Shown: positions 22,030-29,326 of the stretch, one piece after another
Layout: each line of letters begins with the position of its first letter
Numbering within the stretch: the stretch's first letter is position 1
Source of the DNA: a bacterium
Lineage (GTDB): Bacteria > Patescibacteriota > Microgenomatia > UBA12405
Direction: 5' to 3'
Assembly (NCBI GenBank): GCA_021817905.1
Contig: JAKAFM010000009.1
Location: forward strand, 1 to 40,180
DNA length: 40,180 bases
The notes under the pieces: model-generated
What the model was told of the DNA's origin: nothing
The model's database searches: none
Seen by the model: the letters and a program-made list of their open reading frames with translations, nothing else
Position numbers and translations under genes: made by a program

Positions 22030-22425
22030 CTAGTGAATAACTGTTTTAGCTATATGTTCCTTCATCATACACATGTTCATAACTATTGTTAGACCGTGCT
22101 GTTCACTGTAGGCTTTGGCTTGAGGGGAACCAACTCCTTCTTGTAACCAAATTAGTGGTTTACGCCCGCTTTTGACGACGTCCTCTAGGATGGGGATAAC
22201 CTGATCAGGTCTCCGGAAAATATCGACAATGTCAATTACAATGTTGGAAGGGATATTGAGGATCGATGGATATGATTTAAGACCGAAGACCTCGGTAATC
22301 ATTGGATTGACGGGGATAATGGTGAATCCGTGATTTTTTAAATAGAGGCCAACCTCATAACTTGGTCGGTTGGGTTTGTCTGATAGTCCAACGATGGCTA
22401 CTGTTTGATTAGGTGTTGTTGTCAT
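22030..22425 (-). CDS. CoA-binding domain protein (YccU-like)
   Basis: The 131 residues form a Rossmann domain: TVAIVGLSDKPNRPSYEVGLYL at the start, IIPVNP, DIVDIFRRPDQV, and IWLQEGVGSPQAKAYSEQHG with a Cys near the end. The YccU family binds CoA in vitro in homologues; its physiological role is not settled. TATACT lies 5 nt before the ATG, suggesting a leaderless mRNA, and that box is part of the stem of the neighbouring terminator. Confidence 0.8.
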   Translation of the reverse strand: MTTTPNQTVAIVGLSDKPNRPSYEVGLYLKNHGFTIIPVNPMITEVFGLKSYPSILNIPSNIVIDIVDIFRRPDQVIPILEDVVKSGRKPLIWLQEGVGSPQAKAYSEQHGLTIVMNMCMMKEHIAKTVIH

Positions 22426-22433
22426 AAGTTAGT

Positions 22434-22470
22434 ATACTAAAAACCCCTTATAATGAGGGGTTTTTAGTAT
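22434..22470. terminator. Strong symmetrical terminator overlapping a promoter
   Basis: ATACTAAAAACCCCT and AGGGGTTTTTAGTAT pair over 15 bp around the loop TATAATG, with T-runs on both strands. It would end the minus-strand gene finishing at 22487. Its left arm contains the -10 (TATACT, 22436-22431) of the CoA-binding gene. Confidence 0.85.
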
Positions 22471-22486
22471 GTTTGATGATGGTTAT

Positions 22487-22828
22487 TTATCTATTCATTC
22501 CACCACACCCTTGTCCTAGGCCATATTTGGCTCTAAAGGCATCAAGTAAGGAGTCGTCACCATTTTGGGCAGCAAGCTGGGCAGCAGCAAATTCTTTAAA
22601 ATTTGAAGCGTTAACGAAACGGGTAGCTCCGCGACCGTTCATATTGGCTACCCATGATTGGTAGTCGTTGTTTTGAAAGGCGGTGGTATTGGTTGTGTGC
22701 CGAGCTTCGGTGTAGTTGGGCCCGCGGACGGTGGCGTCGCCACGATAGGCTAAAACAGGCGTAATTGATTTGGTAGCCAATAAGCCAAGAGCAAGAGCAG
22801 CAACCCCTAAGATGATTTGAGTATTCAT
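22487..22828 (-). CDS. Small secreted hypothetical protein
   Basis: The 113 residues start with a signal peptide (MNTQIILGVAALALGLLATKSITPVLA). The mature part is polar, with NYTEARHTTNTTAFQNNDYQ, an Ala-rich helix (NFKEFAAAQLAAQNG) and a Gly/Cys tail. A single Cys near the end could bond or anchor it. It lies 56 nt downstream of the sigma-factor pair on the same strand and could be one of its outputs; that is only context. No family is recognised. Confidence 0.65.
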   Translation of the reverse strand: MNTQIILGVAALALGLLATKSITPVLAYRGDATVRGPNYTEARHTTNTTAFQNNDYQSWVANMNGRGATRFVNASNFKEFAAAQLAAQNGDDSLLDAFRAKYGLGQGCGGMNR

Positions 22829-22884
22829 ATATTTATTTAAAACTAATAATAATTTGACTGGCGCAGTCTATTAGTAATACAAGG

Positions 22885-23571
22885 TTAGCGGCCGTTTTCT
22901 TTCATCATGTTTTGTCTCATCATGCCGTTCCAAGGTCTAATTTCATTAGTTTCAAAGCTGTTTTCTCCGGTTTGGTTGCCTATTAATTTTACCGTTTCAC
23001 CGATAATTACTTGGACTTGACCTCTGAGTATGGAATTTGTACTGGTAATTAACCAATTCTTGCCGTTAAAATCCTTTATTTCGAAGTGATCTGTATCAAT
23101 AATAACGGTTATTTCCCCGGACAAGTAACCTTGGTCTGGATTGTTCCAGATCATCATTTTCATAGGAACCATCTGACGATAGTAAGGTATGTTTGACTCA
23201 AGATTACGATCAATTTTACTACCAACTCCGGCTTTAAAAAGAATACCACCAACTAGTAGTCCAATGGCTGTAATTGTGGTGATTACATGCCATTTTTGCA
23301 GTCGATACGCTTTTTTTGTTTTTTCAAAAAGAATAAATGCTAGGATAAGAAAAATTAAAGCTATAAATAGCCAAAAATACGGGGTAATAATATTATCAAT
23401 CAGCCCAAACCAGGAAACACTCATATCCAAAATAAACAAAGTTATACAAATAATAATTCCAAGCCAAAGTCCGCCGTTTTTGACCATGAATTCCCACTTG
23501 GGAATAGGCTTGAGGTGGTTAGTATTGATAACTTTTAGCGCATTGTCGCTAATACTTTTTTTCTTTTTCAT
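22885..23571 (-). CDS. Membrane protein partner of the ECF sigma factor
   Basis: The start at ATG 23571 (228 residues) is preferred: it overlaps the sigma-factor end by 23 nt, while the longer frame is antisense-free but lacks a start signal. The N-terminus (1-34) is cytoplasmic and basic. Three membrane helices follow (about 38-56, 63-85, 95-112), then an outside domain (125-228) with GEITVIIDTDHFEIKDFNGKNW, an OB-like beta pattern. By position it is a candidate anti-sigma or sensor protein, but it has no recognised anti-sigma zinc motif. Confidence 0.65.
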   Translation of the reverse strand: MKKKKSISDNALKVINTNHLKPIPKWEFMVKNGGLWLGIIICITLFILDMSVSWFGLIDNIITPYFWLFIALIFLILAFILFEKTKKAYRLQKWHVITTITAIGLLVGGILFKAGVGSKIDRNLESNIPYYRQMVPMKMMIWNNPDQGYLSGEITVIIDTDHFEIKDFNGKNWLITSTNSILRGQVQVIIGETVKLIGNQTGENSFETNEIRPWNGMMRQNMMKENGR

Positions 23572-24127
23572 ATATTTCCTTAAATTGTATCTTTGCTCGT
23601 GAGAGGAGTGTGGCCACTGTTCCCATCGGCTTTTGTAAAATATCACTAATTTCGATATAGTCCTTGTCTTCAAAAAACTTTAGCATTAAGACTTCTTTAT
23701 AGTCCGGTTTCAGTTTGTTGAGGATTGTTTTGACGTAATCATTAAAATGAAGTTTAATGGTGTCCTTTTCGATATCGGTTTTATCGGTTAGCCAATCAAC
23801 AAATTCATCGTCATTTTCATTAAAGTTTATTTTTAAATTTTGTTTATTTTTCTTTAGAAAATTGATAGTTTGGTTATGGACAATCCGATATAGCCAGCTA
23901 CTAAATTTTAACTCGCAATCGCAGTCATTAAGGTGCTGGTAAGCGCTGATGAATGAATCCTGAACGATATCGGAAATATCATCGTCTGACAGGTAAGTAA
24001 ATCGATGAACATAATTGGCTAGCTTATGCTCATATCGTTTCATAAGGCAGTAGAAATACTGACTGTCGTGCAGTGCAAGGTTGACCAATTCCTTATCGTC
24101 TAAATTTTGGCAGTTTTGATCGATCAT
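23549..24127 (-). CDS. ECF-type RNA polymerase sigma factor
   Basis: The 192 residues show region 2 (about 20-95: YFYCLMKRYEHKLANYV, DDISDIVQDSFISAYQHL, KFSSWLYRIVHNQTINFLKK) and region 4 (about 130-190: LNKLKPDYKEVLMLKFFEDKDYIEISDIL, GTVATLLSRAKIQF). Region 3 is replaced by an acidic linker. It directs RNA polymerase to a stress or envelope regulon. It is encoded just before, and overlapping, a membrane protein gene, the usual arrangement of sigma and anti-sigma. The target promoters are not identifiable here. Confidence 0.88.
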   Translation of the reverse strand: MIDQNCQNLDDKELVNLALHDSQYFYCLMKRYEHKLANYVHRFTYLSDDDISDIVQDSFISAYQHLNDCDCELKFSSWLYRIVHNQTINFLKKNKQNLKINFNENDDEFVDWLTDKTDIEKDTIKLHFNDYVKTILNKLKPDYKEVLMLKFFEDKDYIEISDILQKPMGTVATLLSRAKIQFKEIYEKEKKY

Positions 24128-24193
24128 AGCTTACTTAGTATATATACAATTATCCTAGTTTTTTTCTTTCACCTAAAAGAGGGCATATTAGGG

Positions 24194-24889
24194 TTAGGGT
24201 GCAGTTAATTCTTGTAACCCTGTTTGTAATTGGTTTTGAGTAATAAAATTGTTCTGTTTCATTTGGTTGAGAATAATTGCGGCCCTATTTGTAGCCTCAG
24301 AATGGTGAGTTGCGTAGTATGAAGGAGCATTGATTAGGGCGGCTAGAAAAGCAGATTGACCAAGCGTAAGCAGTTGTGGCGAAGTTTTAAAAAATGATTT
24401 GGAAGCAGCGGCCAGTCCATAGGCGCCGTTACCATAATAAATATCATTAAAATACATCTCCAAAATTTTGTCTTTGGAATATTTTTTAGTAATAAGGAGT
24501 GCCATTGTTTTGGTTTCAATATCAGATCGTAATGAATCGTGATCCTGAAAAAAAACGTTTTTTGCCAACTGTTCAGTGATGGTGCTGGCTCCTTGGCGTT
24601 GACCTTTGAAGATGGTGTAATAGAGTGCCCGGAAGGTGCCTCTCGTGTCAATTCCAGAATTTTGGTAAAACCGTTTGTCTTGTGAAGCGATAACGGCGTT
24701 AGATAGATATTGATTGATAGAAGTTATAGGGACATAAAAGCTATGATTTTTTTCGATTTTTTTCGTTATAAGTAGAGGCATTTCATTGATGTAAGGGGTG
24801 AATTTGTTAATACTATATAAACTAACTAAAAACAGGAGGCCGGTGACCAGTAATATACAGATGACCGATATTTTTATCTTTCTTGACAT
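24194..24889 (-). CDS. GT51 monofunctional transglycosylase-like protein with altered active site
   Basis: The 231 residues have a membrane anchor (about 7-27) and a GT51 domain: IASQDKRFYQNSGIDTRG, GASTITEQLAKN (100-111), ILEMYFNDIYYGNGAYGL and LAALINAPSYY. GT51 enzymes polymerise lipid II into glycan strands. The motif normally reads EDxxFxxHxG; here the first catalytic Glu is Gln (residue 70, codon CAA) and the His is Asn77. The second Glu (144, LEMYFN) is kept. The protein may be inactive or a regulator of the PBP at the left edge. TATAAT is 6 nt before the ATG. Confidence 0.85.
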   Translation of the reverse strand: MSRKIKISVICILLVTGLLFLVSLYSINKFTPYINEMPLLITKKIEKNHSFYVPITSINQYLSNAVIASQDKRFYQNSGIDTRGTFRALYYTIFKGQRQGASTITEQLAKNVFFQDHDSLRSDIETKTMALLITKKYSKDKILEMYFNDIYYGNGAYGLAAASKSFFKTSPQLLTLGQSAFLAALINAPSYYATHHSEATNRAAIILNQMKQNNFITQNQLQTGLQELTAP

Positions 24890-24925
24890 TGATTAATTAT
24901 AGTTCCTTTATAAATGTGGAGGCTT

Positions 24926-25018
24926 ATGAAAACGGCTGAAAGTATCTATCGGGAGGAAGTGGATGTGGAGTTTGTCTATTGGGAAATGTATAGATCGGAG
25001 GAAAGATGGTGTCAATGA
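24926..25018 (+). CDS. Possible 30-residue small protein
   Basis: TATAAA (-10-like), then GGAGG 4 nt before ATG, open a 30-residue frame rich in Glu, Arg and Trp (MKTAESIYREEVDVEF...). The perfect ribosome-binding site is notable because most genes here lack one. There is no known relative and the region is otherwise non-coding between 24890 and 25138. Confidence 0.25.
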   Translation: MKTAESIYREEVDVEFVYWEMYRSEERWCQ

Positions 25019-25138
25019 GTGGTGACGCTAGTGCTAAGATAATAAGGATTAATATAAAAATAATTTCTAACCGATGGAGTTTTCTAAATTTAACTTTCAC
25101 AGGTAAATTGTAATTGGTTTGCTATACTATTTCAAATT

Positions 25139-25211
25139 GGCCGTTTAGCTCAGTTGGTAGAGCGCACCGTTTACATCGGTGATGTCGGGGGTCCGAGTCC
25201 CTCAGCGGCCA
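25139..25211 (+). tRNA. tRNA-Val (TAC)
   Basis: Acceptor GGCCGTT/AGCGGCC (one G-U) and anticodon stem CACCG/CGGTG with loop TTTACAT (TAC). CCA is not encoded. Extended -10 TGC-TATACT (hexamer 25123-25128). Confidence 0.94.
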
Positions 25212-25316
25212 CTTTTAGGGTATAATACGAAGTATCCGTCAATGTGGTTCAACCTGCCAAATATCGGGCTGGTTGGTATACTACAAACGTTGAAAATAAG
25301 ACTTTTTTAACAATCT

Positions 25317-25398
25317 GCCGATGTGGTGAAATTGGTATACACGTACGCTTGAGGTGCGTATGCCGAAAGGTGTGGAGGTTCGAGTCCTCTCATCGGCA
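25317..25398 (+). tRNA. tRNA-Leu (GAG)
   Basis: Acceptor GCCGATG/CATCGGC, anticodon stem TACGC/GCGTA with loop TTGAGGT (GAG), long variable arm. CCA is not encoded. About 45 nt upstream AACC-T-GCC pairs with GGC-T-GGTT (25248-25274 region), a hairpin of unknown role. Confidence 0.94.
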
Positions 25399-25430
25399 CT
25401 ATAAAAACAAATCGCTATCACATTCATTTA

Positions 25431-25766
25431 TTGTTTGCCAAAAAACTGGCATTACTGCTTGATGATAAGTTTGAGCTTTTTGGAATAAAATTTGGCCTTG
25501 ATCCCCTTCTGGATTTGGTCCCCTGGGTTGGTGATATTGTAGCCGTGACATTGGGTGCTTATATAATTGTTGTGGGTATAAAAATGCGCTTGCCTTCTTA
25601 TAAAATTTGGAAGATGGTTTTTAACTGTATTATTGATTATGTGATCGGGTTGATTCCTGCAGCGGGACCACTGATTACAATATTTTTCAGATCTAATCGT
25701 ATGAATATCGAGATTATTGAAGATCATCTGCGAGGAGATAGGGTGGAAGAAGGGGTGATTGTATAG
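25431..25766 (+). CDS. DUF4112-like membrane protein
   Basis: The 111 residues start at TTG 25431, 32 nt after tRNA-Leu. DDKFELFGIKFGLDPLLDLVPWVGD is the hallmark start of DUF4112, followed by two hydrophobic segments, NCIIDYVIGLIPAAGPL and a FRSNRMNIEII end. The family is small and membrane-embedded, with no known function. The non-ATG start is dictated by the conserved beginning; no ATG is available upstream in frame before the tRNA. Confidence 0.75.
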   Translation: MFAKKLALLLDDKFELFGIKFGLDPLLDLVPWVGDIVAVTLGAYIIVVGIKMRLPSYKIWKMVFNCIIDYVIGLIPAAGPLITIFFRSNRMNIEIIEDHLRGDRVEEGVIV

Positions 25767-25772
25767 TATAAT
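25767..25772 (+). promoter_or_regulatory. -10 box of tRNA-Gln
   Basis: TATAAT overlaps a preceding TATAGT (25762-25767) and ends 13 nt before the tRNA. It straddles the stop codon of the DUF4112-like gene. Confidence 0.5.
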
Positions 25773-25785
25773 TCCATGGTTTCAA

Positions 25786-25856
25786 TGCCCCGTCGTCTAA
25801 TGGTAGGACATCAGCCTTTGGAGCTGGTTATTGTGGTTCGAATCCATGCGGGGCAA
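25786..25856 (+). tRNA. tRNA-Gln (TTG)
   Basis: Acceptor TGCCCCG/CGGGGCA and anticodon loop CTTTGGA (TTG). The unusual T1-A72 first pair is typical of glutamine tRNAs. CCA is not encoded. Confidence 0.94.
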
Positions 25857-26031
25857 CAAGTCCGTAAAATGCTACTGTATCTTTTCAGATAGTCTATTTC
25901 ATAAATATTGGTAAATAATTATTTTTGGATCGTTAATTTTTTTGATACGTATGATCCTGAGTGGTCCGGAAGAAGTGATTGCTAATTATACTTAATTATC
26001 GTTTCAAAAATTAGAATAAAATGTCTGGTGT

Positions 26032-26280
26032 ATGTTTCATGTTTATGTTTTGAGAAGCTTGATCAATGGTAAATTTTATACTGGTTATACCGGTGATATT
26101 GAAAAACGATTAAAGCAACACAATTCAGGAAGTGGTGGTCGATTTACAAAATTAAATAAACCTTTTGAATTGGTTTATACAGAGGAATACGATGATAAGT
26201 ATGTGGCCCAAAAACGGGAACGAGAGTTAAAAACCAGTAAGGGTAGATATTGGGTTAAGAAAATCGTAAATGGTAAGTAA
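26032..26280 (+). CDS. GIY-YIG nuclease family protein
   Basis: The 82 residues make a complete stand-alone GIY-YIG domain: HVYVLRSLINGKFYTGYTGDIEKRLKQHN, then FELVYTEEYDDKYVAQKRERELKTSKGRYWVKK with the conserved Glu. Small proteins of this kind (UPF0213) are abundant in Patescibacteria; their cellular target is not known. It lies 175 nt downstream of tRNA-Gln, but unlike the copy at 12139 no tRNA fragment follows it. It converges on the next gene across 11 nt. Confidence 0.88.
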   Translation: MFHVYVLRSLINGKFYTGYTGDIEKRLKQHNSGSGGRFTKLNKPFELVYTEEYDDKYVAQKRERELKTSKGRYWVKKIVNGK

Positions 26281-26291
26281 AGATGGATACG

Positions 26292-27380
26292 TTAGGCAGT
26301 AACGGTTGCGTAGTTGGGTAGTACCGGCGGAAATACGGGCTTGGGATACTTAAATGTTTTAGTAGTGTAGTCTTTATAATTTTTTATAGCCAGATCGCAT
26401 AGTTTTAAGATTGTTTGACCATAATTATAACCACGACGTGAGGTAGCGATAATAAAATCTCCCTGAATAGAAATATCTGGATTAGGATTGATATCGATAA
26501 TGTAAGGGGTATTGTCTCTTACACGAACGTCGACCCGACAATAGCTTAGACAGCCGGTTGAGCGAATGGCGTTGGAAACTTCCAGATAGATAGATTCAGG
26601 AACATCGGTAGTTTTATCGGCGGGGAGGCGGGTGCTACAGCGATGAGAAATTTTTGTTTTATCTCGCCATTTGGCAATGTAGTCATAAATTTGATGATGA
26701 TAATCTTTGGTATAAGAATAATCCTGACAGACTAACGGGAGAATTTCGGGGTTATTATAGCCCCAGGAAGAGACAAAAAATTCCGGACCATCAATAAATT
26801 CCTCTATAAGTAACGGTTGGCCGTAACGTTCAAAAAGCGTTTCTGCACGGGCCCGTAGCTGTTTTTCGTTATCAACTACTGATCGTCGAGTTATGCCATA
26901 AGAACAATGTTCATGGGCTGGTTTAACAATGCAGGGATACGTATTCCAATTGTTTAAATGAGTAAATCCTTTTTTGATGGTGGTGTATAACGGGGTGCTG
27001 ATTTTATTTCTTAATAGTGTTTTTTTGATAGCAATTTTGTCATTGGTATTAATTAATGTCCGGGAATTATTACCGGTATAGATAAATCCCATATTTTCTA
27101 AAATTTGCGGAGCAATATGGTAACCATATTTTAAATTATCGATTTCTTCAACCCAATTAAAAATGACAACTTTATTTTGATCAAATTTTTGTAGTTTACT
27201 TTTGAGATCTGCTGAAGACTTTACAATAAGCATTTTTGATTTATAACCAGCTGCTTTTATGTCACTTCTAATTTTATCTAAACAGGTATTTGAATAAATA
27301 ATTTCGTCTTTGCTCCAATCTTTTGTGGTGGTCGAAAGGATGATAATTTTTCTTTCTCCAATATTCTCAAAAAAGTCCAT
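26292..27380 (-). CDS. ATP-grasp ligase, D-Ala-D-Ala ligase-like
   Basis: The 362-residue protein has an N-terminal preATP-grasp domain (1-105), then ATP-grasp features: TNDKIAIKKTLLRNKISTP, YPCIVKPAHEHCSYGI, LLIEEFIDGPEFFVS and, near the end, YIIDINPNPDIS (metal-binding Asp/Asn). The ligase joins a carboxylate to an amine using ATP. Compared with true Ddl the central loop is divergent, so the substrate may be another amino acid or peptide. It stands alone, and diverges from the flavin genes across a very AT-rich spacer. Confidence 0.75.
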   Translation of the reverse strand: MDFFENIGERKIIILSTTTKDWSKDEIIYSNTCLDKIRSDIKAAGYKSKMLIVKSSADLKSKLQKFDQNKVVIFNWVEEIDNLKYGYHIAPQILENMGFIYTGNNSRTLINTNDKIAIKKTLLRNKISTPLYTTIKKGFTHLNNWNTYPCIVKPAHEHCSYGITRRSVVDNEKQLRARAETLFERYGQPLLIEEFIDGPEFFVSSWGYNNPEILPLVCQDYSYTKDYHHQIYDYIAKWRDKTKISHRCSTRLPADKTTDVPESIYLEVSNAIRSTGCLSYCRVDVRVRDNTPYIIDINPNPDISIQGDFIIATSRRGYNYGQTILKLCDLAIKNYKDYTTKTFKYPKPVFPPVLPNYATVTA

Positions 27381-27590
27381 TGATTAATTATTATCTGTTA
27401 TCGAAATTTGTCAATCATATATATTTATTACTATTAATATTTAGCCTATTTATTCTGTATAAATATTATTATAGATTTTTTTATAAAATTAATTATTTGC
27501 ATTATAAAAAATAAAATTACTATCAATTATTATTGAATTTAAATAAATATCAATTATTTATTCAGTATTTTCTCAGTATTAACTATTACC
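27381..27590. promoter_or_regulatory. Very AT-rich divergent spacer with short direct repeats
   Basis: Only 12 of 120 bases at 27421-27540 are G or C. It contains TATCAATTATT twice (27521-27531 and 27548-27558) and TCAGTATT twice, 11 nt apart (27562-27569 and 27573-27580), just before the ATG at 27591. These could be binding sites for a regulator of the flavin genes. Confidence 0.4.
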
Positions 27591-28070
27591 ATGGAACGAT
27601 TAGTAATTGAAAATTATATGGGTGATAATAATCAAAAAAGAGCACATAGAGAATTTATTATTGGAATTCTGATAGTAGCAGTTGTGTTTGGACTCATAGT
27701 GTATAAAATAAAAGGAGAGAGTAATACTTCTATTTTGGGAGTTACTACAACACAAACTATGCAAAATGTAGCCTACAAGGATGGTACGTATGAAGTTAAA
27801 GGAAACTATACCTCACCGGGTGGTCCGGAAGAAATTGATGTCAAATTGACATTGACACATAATTTGATAACTGATGCTACGGTAGTTTCAGAAGCAACCA
27901 GATCAATGTCGCAGAAATTTCAGGGAGAGTTTGTTGATAATTACAAGCCTTTGGTGATTGGTAAAAATATTAACGAAGTGATATTGACTAAGGTGTCAGG
28001 ATCTTCTTTGACTCCCAAGGGTTTTAACGACGCAGTGGAAAAAATAAAGCAACAAGCTAAGGTAGGATAA
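27591..28070 (+). CDS. Membrane-anchored FMN-binding domain protein
   Basis: The 159 residues have a cytoplasmic start, one membrane anchor (about 24-42, FIIGILIVAVVFGLIVYKI) and an outside FMN_bind-type domain (60-159: KDGTYEVKGNYTSPGG, then KVSGSSLTPKGFNDAVEKI). SGSSLT fits the SGAxxT flavinylation site where ApbE attaches FMN to the last Thr. The Asp that usually precedes it is replaced. ATG 27618 is a possible alternative start. The ApbE gene follows 8 nt later, so this is probably its substrate, acting in electron transfer at the cell surface. Confidence 0.75.
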   Translation: MERLVIENYMGDNNQKRAHREFIIGILIVAVVFGLIVYKIKGESNTSILGVTTTQTMQNVAYKDGTYEVKGNYTSPGGPEEIDVKLTLTHNLITDATVVSEATRSMSQKFQGEFVDNYKPLVIGKNINEVILTKVSGSSLTPKGFNDAVEKIKQQAKVG

Positions 28071-28078
28071 TTGCGATC

Positions 28079-28939
28079 ATGAAACAACTAGTTTTTGAGG
28101 CTTTGGGTACACATTGGATTATTGATATTGACGTGTCGGTTAAGCGGTTGAAATCTATTGAAGATGTTGTCATTGAATGGCTGTCCCGATTTGAAAAAAC
28201 GTACTCGAGATTTGATAGTGATTCCTGGTTGGTAACTATTGGTAAAAAAACGGGGAGCTATCCTCTTCCTGATGATGGTTATGAACTGTTGTCATGGTAT
28301 GAAAAGATGTATCGGATGACTAATGGAGTGTTTACTCCCCTTGTTGGCCAAAATTTAGTTGAAGCCGGTTATGATCGACAGTATTCACTCAAACCAAAAA
28401 GGCTACAACGAGTAGCCAACTGGGACGAGGTGATTATTTTTGATCATGAACAGGTTAAGATCTTAAAACCGTGTCAACTTGATTTTGGAGGAGTAGGCAA
28501 AGGGTGGGCGATTGATAAAATTGGACAGCTGTTGCAGAAAAGAGAGGTTGGCGAATATACCATAGATGCCGGCGGTGATATTTTTAATTACAGTCAAAAA
28601 GGCGGGATCATAACAGTCGGGCTGGAGCATCCGGATAATCGGAATGAAGTAATTGGCGAGGCATATATCGGTAATGCAAGTATTTGTGGTTCGGCTGGAA
28701 ATCGACGAAATTGGGGTTCTTTTCATCATATTATTAATCCCCTATTATTGTCATCTCCAAAGGCTGTGGTGGCTTCCTGGGTGGTAGCCCAGAGTGCTTT
28801 GGTGGCTGATACGTTGGCAACTTGTTTGTTGTTGGTACCGTTGGAAATGGTAGCCAATGTTGCTGAATTTGCTTATGTTATGGTTGACCAGCAGCGGGGT
28901 GCTGTTTTTTCTAAAAACTTTCCAGGAAAGCTCTATTGA
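28079..28939 (+). CDS. apbE: FAD:protein FMN transferase
   Basis: ApbE transfers FMN from FAD to a Thr of target proteins. The 286 residues carry LDFGGVGKGWAIDKIG (FAD/metal binding), TIDAGGDIF, SICGSAGNRR, HHIINP and the metal-binding ADTLATCLLL. No signal peptide or lipobox is seen at the N-terminus (MKQLVFEALG), while the putative substrate domain is predicted outside; see the finding. It is slightly shorter than exported ApbE (about 330-350). It is coupled with the FMN-binding protein gene. Confidence 0.9.
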   Translation: MKQLVFEALGTHWIIDIDVSVKRLKSIEDVVIEWLSRFEKTYSRFDSDSWLVTIGKKTGSYPLPDDGYELLSWYEKMYRMTNGVFTPLVGQNLVEAGYDRQYSLKPKRLQRVANWDEVIIFDHEQVKILKPCQLDFGGVGKGWAIDKIGQLLQKREVGEYTIDAGGDIFNYSQKGGIITVGLEHPDNRNEVIGEAYIGNASICGSAGNRRNWGSFHHIINPLLLSSPKAVVASWVVAQSALVADTLATCLLLVPLEMVANVAEFAYVMVDQQRGAVFSKNFPGKLY

Positions 28940-29000
28940 CGAAAGGATAGGTAATAATTAGCAGTCATAAGCATTAAGTGCTAAAGTAAGGCCATTTTTA

Positions 29001-29026
29001 AATTATGTGGAAATATACACATAATT
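29001..29026. promoter_or_regulatory. Operator-like inverted repeat
   Basis: AATTATGTG and CACATAATT form a perfect 9-bp dyad with an 8-nt spacer, about 80 nt upstream of the membrane-protein gene at 29105. TATAGT-like boxes follow it. A dimeric repressor could bind; no matching copy was found elsewhere in the window. Confidence 0.4.
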
Positions 29027-29104
29027 AATGATGCTATACGATATATATAGTATGTTTTTGATATAGTATGTTGACAGATAGGAGTTGCTATGGAAGAATG
29101 AGGT

Positions 29105-29326
29105 ATGCAAAAAAATGTGATAGTTGGAATTGGGGTGGTGATTGGATTAGGTTTACTGGTTTTGACCTATGTGTATGCCACCACACAGGCACAATTTTTA
29201 CCCCATTATTTTCCAGGTTATGAGATGGTTGCCAAGATACACTATAAACATGCCATTGGGTGTTTTGTTTTGGCGATGGGATGTTTCACCTTGGCGTGGT
29301 TTCAAAGTGGCAAGAAATCAGCGTAA
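29105..29326 (+). CDS. Two-helix membrane protein, hypothetical
   Basis: The 73 residues have two membrane helices (about 4-25 and 48-66) joined by a short loop with His and Tyr. The best ribosome-binding site (AGGAG, 29080-29084) serves an ATG at 29090 that reaches an in-frame TGA after three codons, so the real start must be 29105. It follows the flavin genes and could be a redox partner. The 3' end overlaps uppP by 9 nt, tail to tail. Confidence 0.55.
   Translation: MQKNVIVGIGVVIGLGLLVLTYVYATTQAQFLPHYFPGYEMVAKIHYKHAIGCFVLAMGCFTLAWFQSGKKSA

Noticed and set aside
26032-26291. Second GIY-YIG gene as another tRNA-inserted element
   Set aside because: tRNA-Gln is 175 nt away and intact, and no tRNA fragment follows the ORF.
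27381-27590. AT-rich spacer as a replication origin
   Set aside because: No clustered DnaA boxes (TTATNCACA) and no dnaA or dnaN nearby.
29090-29107. In-frame TGA near the start of a gene, as a sign of UGA recoding (Gracilibacteria/SR1 code)
   Set aside because: pheS, infC and uppP end in TGA at sensible places, often in ATGA overlaps, so UGA is an ordinary stop here.
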